Part shown: piece by piece, positions 54,560-64,000 of the stretch
How the letters are laid out: each line of letters begins with the position of its first letter
How positions within the stretch are numbered: the stretch's first letter is position 1
Assembly (NCBI GenBank): GCA_033558025.1
Contig: JAUCEF010000008.1
Location: 620,001 to 684,000, forward strand
Direction: 5' to 3'
Source: Phytophthora sp. 'mugwort'
Lineage: Eukaryota > Oomycota > Peronosporomycetes > Peronosporales > Peronosporaceae
Length of the DNA stretch: 64,000 nt
Program-made: the position numbers and the translations under genes
The notes under the pieces: model-generated
Databases searched by the model: none
The model's input: only the letters and a program-made list of their open reading frames with translations
What the model was told of the DNA's origin: nothing

Positions 54560-57500
54560 CCTAAGTTTGCTGTTTCTTTTCATCACGGCCCTTACTGGTT
54601 ACGTATTCCACCATCTTGTCCTGATTGTCTGCTTGTCCAGGCATTCCCTTTCCGCTAGGAAAGCTTCTATATCCTCTACTGTTGCCCCTCTCCAGCATCT
54701 CTCTCTTCCCGGCCCTGTGCTTCATCTCTTGCCTGGTGTCGTCCCCCGCTGCATCGATGCTGGTCATCGTTCGTGGTAGTAGGCATCTGTTTTTCCCGAC
54801 CTTCCTCCGCCTCATGCTGTGATTCTGCATGTTTCTCCTTCTCTTCTCCCTCTCTGTCATGCGGGTTCTGCCTCGGTTTTCCCCGCTCTGTTTGCTGGGT
54901 CTGTCTTGTTTTCCTCGCCCCTGTTCACCTCGCATACAGTGTGTGTGTCCCTGTCTGCGTTGCCCTTGACCGCTGCCTGTTGTACTGGTGTTTCGTGCTG
55001 TTCTGCGAGCCCCTTGGTCTGCTTTGACGCTCTCCGTATCTCCCGAAGTTCTTTGGCCGCTGCTTTGGCCGTACTATCTGGATCAAATTGGATAAAGTTC
55101 ACCTCCGTCCCTCTGTGTCGGACTAGTATTTCATTCCTTCGGCTCGCTAGCAGTTTCAGCTGTCATGTGTAGCATTCATATCGTTTCGTATCATGTATTA
55201 TCACCTGAAAGCGATTGCCCGTGTCCCTCCACCGTAAGGCCAGCACAGGCGGCAATATCCCTTCCCGATCAGTTCCTGCAGTAGCATCATTGCACTGCGT
55301 GTCGACATGATTGCACGGTTCCTGAGGCGAAGACATCGTCTGCACCCAGCTGTATGCTTATGTATGCACAGTCTTGAGCTCTTGTATTTCCCAAACTATC
55401 TACATCGAGGACGTAAATTGTTTCCCTCGCATGAATGTCCATTCCTTTGATGTGCGCGGGTCTTACCCAGAAGTGCGTTGAAACGCCTGCCTTGACCGAC
55501 TTGTTTCACTGAGCCACATAATGATTTGTTAGCGCACAGAGTTTCCCTTCGTGCGAAACTTCCCTCAGTGATCGTAATCGGCTCGCTTCGAGTTCCACGT
55601 CCAATTCCTGTGGATGCTCCTTCATCTCTTCTGCTAACGCGGCGATCATACCGTTTACCACCTCTTTCTTAAGTGGGTTGGCCGCCTCGACTACCTCCGA
55701 TGTTTCAGCACGCCTTCCTTGACGTTATAGAACGCAGCGTAACATGCAAACCATCCACACTGACTATTTGCTGCCACGTCCACCAGTGTCCCTCAGGGTA
55801 TGCCTAGCCACTTGGCTAAAGGCTCGTCTGTATCGTCCGCCGGGTTTGAGCCTGCATATGTGCACTCGTCCTTTTTGTCCATATCTGGCCGTTCCTCCAT
55901 CTCAATTTCCTCTGAAGCAATGAATTCCACACACTCCCTCTGCAATTTCAGGTCGCTGTTTGCTGCATCTGCCTCCCTTTTATTGCACATTTGTAGTTGC
56001 CACTTCGGTGGTTGCTCCTCCGCTGCTTTCTTGTCCTTGCTCCGCGCTGAGGTACTGGTGCATATACCGCTGTTTCGCCTCCTTGTCCCCATTCCGTGGC
56101 GAAGGCCTGCATGAATCCTTTTGTCTTCGCCACTTTGCACTCGTTCTTCGGTTCGCTGTTGTCTCCTGTCGGCTCCTCCTGTATCCATTCGTCTGGCATT
56201 CTTCTTTTGGTGAAGAATAAGTAGCCCTCTCTTTGGGACCTTCACCCGGAGGCTGTGCTGGTGATGCCCTGTTGCACTCTGTCCCATCCCGTCTCCCGTG
56301 CTGCCTGCGCACCAGGATCCGTCGCACCAGCGACCGCCCTCTCTCCTTTTCCTGTGCCCTCTGAGTCACTGAGACCTCCTTCTTCGTTAGCTGCGCTGCG
56401 CATCCGCTCCGTTCTTTTTCTTCCTCGTTATGTTATTTCGTATCCTCGTATCCTTCCTTGTCCGCAGCCTGTCGTGGAGCCGATTCTGTTTGCCTGTTCG
56501 GCGGGCAGCTATCCTCCGTTTTCGTCTCTGCTTCTTCATCACGCACGCTCATGTCGATGTCATGGTATTCTGCCTCCTGCTGGCTTTGCTGCATCGTTAC
56601 CGGTTGTCCGTGCATTTCCCATTCCTTCGGTAGGCCTGGTCTGTCTGCTCTCTCCATAACCCCGCGTTTGCTTGGCGATTGTTGCGGGTCTTGCCTTTCT
56701 TGCCTTGAGATGCTGCTGCTTTTGGTTCGTCCTTGCGCGATGTTGCCTGCAGCTTTCCCTTCTGTAACAGTTGTTGCAGCTGCTCTAACGTCTTAGGAAG
56801 CTCCCCGTCCTCAAGTCCATTGCGCACGACCGGTTCTCGGTTCAGAAAAGTGCTCTGCAGTAGCAGCCCATGCTCCGCGCGTGTTGTTGTCAAGTCGCTT
56901 CCGTTACTCCGCACGACCAGGTTGGGTGATCAGAGAGTGACATGTTCCTCATGGCCATTTTGCGTATATTGTTTGGTGGTGTACCACTACTTCCACGTCC
57001 TCCACGGGGATGTACGTCTTCTTGCGCAGTTTAGCTGGGCATGCAGTCCCTCTGGAGCTAAATTTCCATTCTTTGTCACTAAATCCGCTTTTACTGTCTT
57101 CCGGATGCTGCTTTTCTTGAGCTCCGAGTCCCAGTGCCTTCGACAGTGTCGAATACATGTTCGTGGATGGTAGCACTCCTTTCATCACCGCCACTGTAAA
57201 TTCGTAAAATTCCATCTACAACTAGGGCATTCGTCATCTTCGCCTTCTCTCTTTGCTCCATGTAATCAACCAAAGTGAGCAGCCTGGATGCAAATGACAT
57301 CTTCCAGTCTACCATTTTGTGGCGGATTGCTTGCCCTTGAAGGTGACCGTGATGACCCGTTTTTCCGCATCCGGTGCAATTCTGGGCATATCATTTTTAA
57401 ACTCGTGCACTTCTGGCTTGTCCCTGGGCGCCGCCTCCTCTCCTGCCTAGGTTTGACGTATGATGGCCTCCCAAGACATACAGTCTCCGAATATATATGC

Positions 57501-58560
57501 CCCGGCGCCATATGCCCGTAGAGCGGGTACTCTATAGTGTTGAATAAGTCTGTGAAGAAGGCTAGTTCTTCTGCATCCATAGACTGGATTAAGAAGGCCG
57601 GTGGGCGCGGTATCTCGATTTCATGATTCTGGATCATTAGCAACGCTCTATCTTCCTTCGTCGTATATGTGGTCTCAATTGAATCACCCTGTCAACTAGT
57701 CTCATACACAGTTCCTTCATTCTTCTCTGCTCTTGAGTTGCTGCTGTGTCGTGGCTGCTTGCTTGCTTTACCATTGCTCACTGCTCCTAGTTACGACGCC
57801 GGCTATTTGTTCTCAGCTGTGCCCCCTTGCACGGCTTCCTCCGCCCCCTCGAGACTGCAGAAATGCAGTCGCGCCTCCACTTCTTCTTGGGGCGGTTTGT
57901 CCTGCGCCACCCATTCATGAATCATCTTACACAGTCTTTTCCCGTGTTCAACCTTGCGAAAGTCCCAATAGCGGAGCAGTTCCTGGTACTAGGCTTCTGG
58001 ATGTCCATAGGTTCATCCGCCCAGCTCTCCTTGCGTTGTTCCTCCGTCAGTGTTTCCGTCTGCTTCTTCCCCATACATATCTTGTACTTCAGAAAACGTC
58101 TGTCCTTTGCGAGTTTGCTCAGTCGGATCACCGTGTGAAGTACGTATTTTTGCGGCACCCCTTGCAACAGGTATCTTCTTAGTTGCAAGAATACAGTCCT
58201 TCTGCCACGTGAATCCGTTCCCGCTCCTGGGTATCCGCAAACCCTGTGAGAACTGCCGTTGTATTTCACCTGCCATTGCTTCTTCCGTGGGAAGCGCTTT
58301 TTGGAGTCTTGCGTCTTGTTTTCTTGTTCTCCTGCAGCGTGGTTCACCGCGTTCGCCTTGGCACTCTTGCCTCTGGCCTTCTCCGGCTCGTGCCCAACTG
58401 TCACCCAGTTTCCATTATACTCCTGCTTCTCTGCTTGTAACCGCCGCGTTGTATCTGCTGCTGTCCCCTCTGCTGCTGCCGCTGCTGCAGCCCTCGCATG
58501 TTGTGCGCTTCCCGACGTAGTCAGGCTCGTCCCTGGTCGCGCTCCTTCAATTATATGAAG
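54560..58560 (-). pseudogene. LINE ORF1 relic
   Basis: A chain of minus-strand frames between 58560 and 54560 with a Lys/Arg/Glu/Gln-rich composition typical of LINE ORF1 RNA-binding proteins. It starts Ala-rich (about 58510-58470), then RGKSAKANAVNHAAGEQENK (58370-58310). A conserved-looking block (DAEKRVITVTFKGKQSATKW) at about 57370-57310 and helical LPKTLEQLQQLLQKGK near 56800 follow. Long frames are 58404-57922, 57643-57266, 56914-56597, 56287-55793 and 54935-54561, all mutually shifted. I see no clear CCHC knuckle. The length is unusually large for a single ORF1, so some of it may be untranslated or a second protein. Confidence 0.5.
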
Positions 58561-58751
58561 ATCGTATGGCCGGGTGTTTCAGCCCCCCCCAGTCCCTGCT
58601 TTATCTTGCTGCTGGCCCTGCGTCTGAAGAATCACTCGCCCTAGCCGGCAATTCTGGAAGTCGGCTAGTCATGTCCATACTGTAATTATCTGGTTACCGA
58701 TACATGTAGCTAAACCTATAATTTATTTGTGCGATGTTAAGCGATTGACCC

Positions 58752-59060
58752 GTGCGGAACCCTAATTGGAGCGCTTTCAAGCCTCTTCACCTATCATCCG
58801 TTGAGCGCCTCCAGAAGCGTTGCCGCATTGAGGTTCGGCATCCGGTGTATGACTTGATGTCGATAATCCCGCCAACGTCGAGCGTTATTGAGCCATTCTT
58901 CAGTGTTTCCAAACTATATTCAGTCAGCTGCGTCATCCTCTCCAGCCGTACACGCTGGAAATGATGAGGTCTTTACGCCAGAACATCGAGTACTGGGACT
59001 CGCGCACCGTGGACAGTGTTGCGTTAGCTCCAATGCAACTGGTTGAACCAATAATTTATT
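58752..59060 (+). pseudogene. hAT transposase C-terminal fragment
   Basis: The frame opens at 58752 (VERLQKRCRIEVRHPVYDLM), passes the region equivalent to the dimerisation motif (VIEPFFSVSKL) and then continues in another frame as LEMMRSLRQNIEYWDSRTVD to about 59060. This fits the end of a hAT transposase, of a family different from the relic at 8890-10562. Nothing upstream belongs to it, since the LINE begins there, so it is truncated. Confidence 0.5.
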
Positions 59061-60629
59061 AGCTTGTACTATTTGACTGTCCGCATTGATAATCTATTAT
59101 TTCTCTGTTAATCCCTGCATGAATAATCTATTTTATGTCGTGCTTGGCAATAGATAGCAATGCAATAACTGGCTAGCAGTCTAAAACAGTACTTAGCCAA
59201 GTCAAATGATTTACAGATGCTTGGTACGACATTCTGGGGTGGTGAAAATACGTCCTTTCGCCCAAAGCGAGTCACGCCCCGTGCAAACACGTCCTCCTCC
59301 CAAATCGAGTCACACCGCGTGATTCAACAGCGGGAGCTATTCTTTGGGGCTCGTCGTGCTGGCTTGCTTGTCTGACAACATTTTGCAAACTGAAAATGTC
59401 GGGAACGTTTCCACAATTTCCGTTTATGCTCCAAACGGTCCTAAACTTTTGCAAAACTCATCATTTAACCAGCGAAACTCACGTATCCGTTTCCAAGGGG
59501 GGTTCATCCTTTCTCATAAATCAGATATTCTGTTTGCTATCTGTACAATCGCGTTTTCTTAAGGCAATGCAGCATGACGAGGAGCACGGACGACGGCGGG
59601 GTCGTGGACGTAACAGCTAACGGGATCGTCTAATGTCGTGATTTGGTGTACAACGGCAAGAACGCCCATGTGCAGGAGTATATTGCCGGTGGAAGCGTGG
59701 TGGGCGTGTCGAATGTTCCCGCGACGGGTGGTGGTCTACCGTGTAGACTCTGTAGCAGATTTGTTGCGGGTATTCCCGGCGGAGTAATCTCTCGCAGCAC
59801 CGTACATCAATCGAATATGAAATATTCGAACATACTATAGATATAGTTTAGGGGCAGTTTAAGGCAGTTTGGCTCGCGCGGACGCCCGCGTTTCGGTTCT
59901 GTTTCGCCCTGGTCCAAGTGCCGAAATGCCTGCATTTTAAGCGCTTCTGATTGGCTAACAAATTTTGGTACGGCGTACCATATTCTGATTCTCATTCCCT
60001 GAATCCCCGTTTTCAGAACACCTGCTGGATGTGTTCTCAAGTCAGTATTTTGCTCTCAGGGCTGGAGCGGCACGAGAAAGATTCTGGTCATTCACCATGG
60101 AGAGCAACCGCCAAATCGCAGTCTTTGCAGTCGTCTGCGCCATGACAATTTTGAAATTAGAGTAAGATCGAATTCAAGGCTTATTCAGACCGCATTTAAC
60201 ACTAAATTCGGGTTCGATTTCGACATCAAGTTCATGGAATTTTATCACCACGGACCACAAATACATCACACATTTTCACCACAGGCCGCAAAGCATCATC
60301 TCACTACCGGCGACCTTTCACATGCGATCTTTCGGCAGAGCTCGCGCAAGGTAGCTCGAGTACGGGCTCCAGGCTGGAATCCAGCATGGAGCAGCTCAAC
60401 TTATCGCAGCTTCACGGGCGAGAACACCTTCGCCTTCACGATGTCTTCGCGACCCCTACGAGCATCTCCACCGGTTGGACTTATTCGAAGTCTTAACCAG
60501 GGGTTTAAGTCTTGAAAATTAAAAATAAGTCTGCTTTATGGTCGCTCGCTCCCACCGCAAGAACTCACGCCGAGTTTTAACTAACCCCAACCAATCACAT
60601 CAAATTTTACATACCCAACAAAAGCAACG
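59061..60629. other. Stretch without a recognisable gene
   Basis: Several plus-strand frames of 60-93 codons are open (for example 59643-59837 and 60234-60512) but none carries a motif. A direct near-repeat of a CCCAAAGCGAGTCACGCC-like sequence occurs near 59263 and 59299. The region just before 60629 may include the 5' end of the following Harbinger element. Confidence 0.3.
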
Positions 60630-61080
60630 ATGGAGTGGGGAAACGCGGCGGTGTTCGACGACTTCAAAGACTCGGATGAAGAATACTACTTCACCTACCT
60701 GGCCAGGGACGACACAGATGAAGCCAAGCTCAAGCACGGAGGCTCTGTCCCAGGGAAACGAGCGAACAAGGAACGTGAGAGAGATCTTTGGTGGGGGGAG
60801 CTCTTGATGAAAGATTACTTCGTGGAAAACCCGACCTACGACGACCGTATGTACGTTTTGCTTATGATGTATGCACTTCGAGGTTACCGTGCTCTACTGT
60901 GAACGCGCATTGCTGAACATGGTCACCGCCGACGATTCCGTATGCGTCGCAGTCTCTTCGAGGCCATAATAAATGTCTTAGTCGACGATGAGGCGTCTGA
61001 CTACTTCGTTCAGCGTCAGGATGCCGGGCGACTTTGGTTTCTTCAGGGGCTGAAGCTGACCCGGGCATTGCGTATGCTTG
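60630..61080 (+). pseudogene. Harbinger-type nuclease N-terminal fragment
   Basis: ATG at 60630. The frame to 60899 has an acidic start, then AKLKHGGSVPGKRANKERER and LLMKDYFVENPTYDDRM, typical of the N-terminus of oomycete Harbinger nucleases. After about 55 bp of extra or shifted sequence the protein resumes at about 60938 with RRRFRMRRSLFEAIINVL and RLWFLQGLKLTRALRMLA to 61080. The catalytic domain is absent, so it is truncated as well as frame-shifted. It is a different piece from the Harbinger C-terminus at 2326-2970. Confidence 0.65.
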
Positions 61081-61239
61081 CGTCCTCTAAAATCTCCAAC
61101 TACGAACGGCAGAGCTGGACGGTTTCGCTTTCACTCCATTCTCGCCCTTTGCCCATCGTTAAAGAGGGCAAGTGTCGCTTCCTCGTTTCCTTTTGCGCTA
61201 TACTGAGAGCAAGTCTCAAGTGTCATCCTATAGGTCCTG

Positions 61240-61981
61240 ATGAAGTTAAAACTTGCAATAGGACCTGCCGCTGGAAGCCATAAGTCTCGGTCAACTCACA
61301 ACGATGCTACTTTTAAGTTAAAACCATCGTTGATTACCAACCGGTGGAAATGCTCTAAGGACTTTCAGCTTTTCCTAGAAAATTATGCGTTCAACAGCAA
61401 CAAGACCGTCGTGCAGAAGACAAGAAGAGGAAACATGAAAGAAGCGGGGTTGCACGAGCGCTGGGTGTGCTTGGGAAGTGTGCATCTCAAGACGACGAGC
61501 ACACAGTGACTCTGACACGACGTTGGCTGAAATTCCTGTGGGGCAGCGGTTTATTAGTCGTTTTCACGGTCACCACACGAATTGTTTTGGCTGCATGAGA
61601 AAACTATCTTCCCGTCAACTTCAACCATAAGTGGACTGCAATGTTCGATTGTAGAAGGTCACAGCAGTGCCAAGGCACGAGTTGTACACTCATTTAAAGT
61701 TGTAAGTAGCGTCAGCATGGGCAATCGTGATGTTACTTTGTATCGGACAATTGCTCGTGCAAAGAAGGCGGTGCAGATTAGGATGACGACCAGCTTCTAC
61801 GAAGCTTCTTGAAAAGTTTTGTTGACAAGAACTCAGGCTACAGAGTATACTGTCAGCTGGATGACCACGGCATATTGTTTCGTTCTTTTTTGCTGATTGG
61901 GAGTGTTGTTAGTGGTCAGGATGGTTGTCTTCCAGTTCTTCAGTGCGACGGAACGCATATGAAAAGTGAGCGCTACAACTG
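61240..61981 (+). pseudogene. MULE transposase fragment, cut by an LTR
   Basis: The recognisable core is at 61809-61975: FVDKNSGYRVYCQLDDHGIL, FRSFLLIGSVVSGQDGCLPV and LQCDGTHMKSERYN. Together these form the start of the MULE catalytic domain, with the first catalytic Asp in CDGTHMK. Earlier frames (61240-61510) are probably its N-terminal part but carry stops. The sequence ends exactly where the Ty3/gypsy LTR begins. Confidence 0.65.
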
Positions 61982-62386
61982 TGTAACGGGGTTACACAAA
62001 CGTGTCACCACACGAAGTGTAGCCATGCTACGTGTCACTTTGTAGCAAGTGGTACTTGGTACCACTTGGATTAGCAGGATTTCAATACGTGGCCACAGGG
62101 CCACTCGATATGCATTTGACTAGGTTTAACTATGGTAGAAAGTTAAGGTCATACATTTACACCACAGGCGGCTTTGCCGCAGATAAGCAAAAAAAATAGC
62201 AGTTCAGTTTTAGCATCAAAAAGAGTATCGTCCTAGGATTAGGAACACTGACTCTTTGAGTTTCTAGTGGTATCATTAGAGGGATTTAAACCTCTGCGGA
62301 GACCTTAGGGGCTAGGATAACCACAGCTAAGACTCGGGGAATCATACGTCTTCGTCTGACACACTACGCTACGCAGCCCAGCTGCA
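61982..62386 (+). repeat. 5' LTR of a second Ty3/gypsy element
   Basis: Starts TGTAACGGGGTTACAC right after the MULE frame and ends GCAGCCCAGCTGCA, two bases before a primer-binding-like TGGTAGCACTTG. 405 bp, TG...CA. The partner LTR would lie beyond the window. The five bases before it are AACTG, the expected target duplication to look for on the far side. Confidence 0.7.
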
Positions 62387-62388
62387 CC

Positions 62389-62401
62389 TGGTAGCACTTG
62401 T
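62389..62401 (+). other. Putative primer-binding site
   Basis: TGGTAGCACTTGT. The site next to the 5' LTR of the other Ty3/gypsy element reads TAGTAGCACTTGT. The initial TGG is what pairing with a tRNA 3' CCA end requires. Confidence 0.5.
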
Positions 62402-62710
62402 AGTCAATCCCGCACCTGATTCTTAGGACTATTCCTCGGTGAGGATGGAGCAGACAGCATTTTCTAACATGTCCCAGAGCCAGCAAGACGCGCTGAAAAA
62501 GCTTATGCCTCTGCTTGGCTCTGCGCACATAATGTATTTTACTTCGCAAGACCGGACGCGGTGAATGCGCGTCTGGGGGAGTTTTCAAGCTACGAGAATG
62601 CTCGGTTGGAGCCCCTCCAGCAGAGGATGTCTGCGTCTGCAACAACGACGGCGTCAACTGCAGTGAGCGATGAGTCCTCGCGGCCTAATCGCTCGTCGTG
62701 GATGTCAAGA

Positions 62711-62744
62711 CTTTCGAAGGAAGGAGGCTTTCGAAGGAAGGAGG
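62711..62744 (+). repeat. 17-bp tandem duplication in gag
   Basis: CTTTCGAAGGAAGGAGG occurs twice head to tail. 17 is not a multiple of three, so the duplication shifts the gag frame. One side reads DVKTFEG, the other NFMLWIREIEM. Confidence 0.8.
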
Positions 62745-63185
62745 AGGGAAATTTCATGTTGTGGATCCGTGAGATCGAAATGGCGATGTGATCGGCCATG
62801 CTCTGTACTAAGAAACAGTGCATGGCGCTAGCGATCTCGAAGCTCGGTGGCCGAGCGCGAGAATGGGCACTCACGTGCTGCACGTCGATAGACGCGGCCT
62901 TCCCGAGCTGGGAAAAGCTGGAACTCCAGATTTTGCTAGTTTTGCTCCGTCTAATCAGGCGTACCGCTTGAGGTCGCGCTTTCTGAGTACCCACCAGGTA
63001 AGAAGGACTTGGTGGGCTTCGTCCAGGAGTTGCGAACTCTAATTGCCGGCATGGCGGCCGATCCTCTGTCAGAGGCAGTGACTGTGACAGTCTTTATGGA
63101 GGGTCTCCGCACTCACCCTTCCTCTTTTGAAGAGGCCATGAGAGCGGCGTTGAACGCCGAGTTCAACTTCAAGTCGTCTCAGTAT

Positions 63186-63290
63186 TAAAATTGTTTTTTG
63201 TTTTTGTTTTATTTGTAGTTGCTCGAGCTATTTTACCTCGATATCGTTATGATCTGGTAAATATGTTATTAAAACCTTAAAATAAACTAC
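63186..63290. other. AT-rich segment replacing the gag end
   Basis: About 100 bp, T-rich then A-rich, lies between FNFKSSQY and the acidic block AEDEESELHATEQR. It has a GT-rich, TTTGTAG-containing left half. It could be a small insertion with a local deletion, or an intron-like piece without good borders. Confidence 0.4.
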
Positions 63291-64000
63291 GCTGAAGATG
63301 AGGAATCTGAGCTTCATGCTACCGAGCAGCGTATGGGCATGAAACTCGTCGGTGCTTCATCTGCCGCAGTACCACCCATTTGAAGGCAGTCGCGCAGGTC
63401 GCGTCAAGCTCCTACGAGCATTCGTTCTGCATTGAGCCAAGCCATCGCCTCGTCGCGGGGAAAAGGCGACACACACTAGGCGCGGGGCCCCTGCTGGGAA
63501 AGAACTGAGTTCTGTTGAGCCTCATGGAGGTGGAGGGCAACAGGGCCCAGCCCGGAGAGAACCGTATTCTCTAGCACGGAACGTGTATGCAAGCCGGGCT
63601 TGCTCGTCGTTGAGGCGACAGCGAGGCTTTGAGAAATTATATTGATCGATTCCGGAGCGTCGGTCAACTACGCTCGACGATCCACGACGGAAGGAAGTCA
63701 GCAGTACGCTGAGTCGCTCAGGGAGCGCAGGAGTGACATCATCACTGCTCGCCTAGCGACGGGGACCCGTGTCACGGTGCCTAAGGTTCCTGTGAAGTTT
63801 CTCGACTTCGATAGCGTGGAACGCTGTCTAGTCCTGGACCTGGATTCGAGGTACGACCTCATCCTGAGCATGGCATGGCTGGAACGTCATGAGCCATGGA
63901 TTGATTGGAGGTCGAAGACCTTGGGCGCAACGCGCTCTAATCCTGGTGGAGCTTTGGTGAATCATGAACCCACCTCTGCTAGGAAGCAAAAGCGCTTTTG

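Larger units (their letters stand above)
49800..58570 (-). mobile_element. Degenerate LINE retrotransposon, about 8.8 kb
   Basis: Minus-strand non-LTR element with an ORF1 region (58560-54560) and an ORF2 region (54370-49900) in the order endonuclease, reverse transcriptase, RNase H. No LTRs were found. The ends are estimated from the limits of recognisable coding sequence. The 3' side lies just outside the right arm of the xylanase duplication, and no clear A-tail or target duplication was seen. A SINE-like piece interrupts the RT region. Confidence 0.8.
62444..64000 (+). pseudogene. Gag-protease region of the second Ty3/gypsy element (runs off the window)
   Basis: Starts at ATG 62444 (MEQTAFSNMSQSQQDALKKL). 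Gag blocks follow in changing frames: VNARLGEFSSYENARLEPLQ (62560-62620), NFMLWIREIEMAM (62753-62791), QCMALAISKLGGRAREWALT (62820-62880), ELRTLIAGMAADPL (about 63028-63070), FMEGLRTHPSSFEEAM (about 63095-63140). The CCHC region is missing, replaced by an AT-rich stretch. From about 63639 one frame stays open to the window end: ILIDSGASVNYARRSTTEGS with the protease D-S-G motif at 63648, VKFLDFDSVERCLVLDLDSR, ILSMAWLERHEPWIDWRSKT, HEPTSARKQKRF. The protease looks intact; gag is broken by several frameshifts. Confidence 0.8.

Overview
The window looks like a gene-poor, transposon-packed block of an oomycete genome, most likely Phytophthora or a close relative. The evidence is a secreted GH10 xylanase with short introns (70 and 74 nt) and an oomycete-type Inr/FPR promoter, plus relics of pogo/Tigger, Harbinger, Mutator-like (MULE), hAT, piggyBac, Ty3/gypsy and LINE elements whose protein signatures I recognise from Phytophthora. 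No database search was run, so family names rest on motif recognition.

Only three genes look intact: two copies of a GH10 endo-xylanase (11547-13085 + and 46413-47951 -) and one ferric-reductase-like transmembrane oxidoreductase (14555-16279 -). The rest is mostly broken transposon coding sequence or DNA with no recognisable gene.

Layout. 1-6.4 kb: minus-strand relics of a pogo/Tc5 transposase, a Harbinger nuclease, a MULE and an unknown conserved protein. 6.5-13.2 kb: left arm of a large inverted duplication, holding a decayed secreted-protein fragment, a 3.3 kb stretch with a hAT transposase relic, and xylanase copy 1. 13.6-16.4 kb: a foldback element, an unrecognised broken gene and the ferric reductase. 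17-20.3 kb: an intron-containing piggyBac relic, split by a solo LTR with a 5-bp target duplication. 20.6-25.9 kb: a MULE relic split by a second, nested MULE. 27-29 kb: a Tigger-like transposase relic. 29.5-30.3 kb: an unclassified terminal-inverted-repeat element. 30.5-34.1 kb: low-complexity and LINE RNase H remnants. 34.1-40.4 kb: a minus-strand Ty3/gypsy element with two nearly identical LTRs. 43.1-45.5 kb: another MULE relic and another LINE RNase H piece. 46.3-49.7 kb: right arm of the duplication with xylanase copy 2. 49.8-58.6 kb: a degenerate minus-strand LINE carrying a SINE-like insertion. 58.7-64 kb: hAT, Harbinger and MULE fragments, then the 5' LTR and gag-protease start of a second Ty3/gypsy element that runs off the window.

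The most notable signal is the xylanase pair. The two arms are inverted about position 29,749. They are identical over about 2.13 kb (10912-13045 against 46453-48586), covering promoter, introns and nearly all of the gene, while homologous DNA on both sides is clearly diverged. That pattern suggests gene conversion, or selection plus conversion, keeping the enzyme copies alike while the flanks decay.
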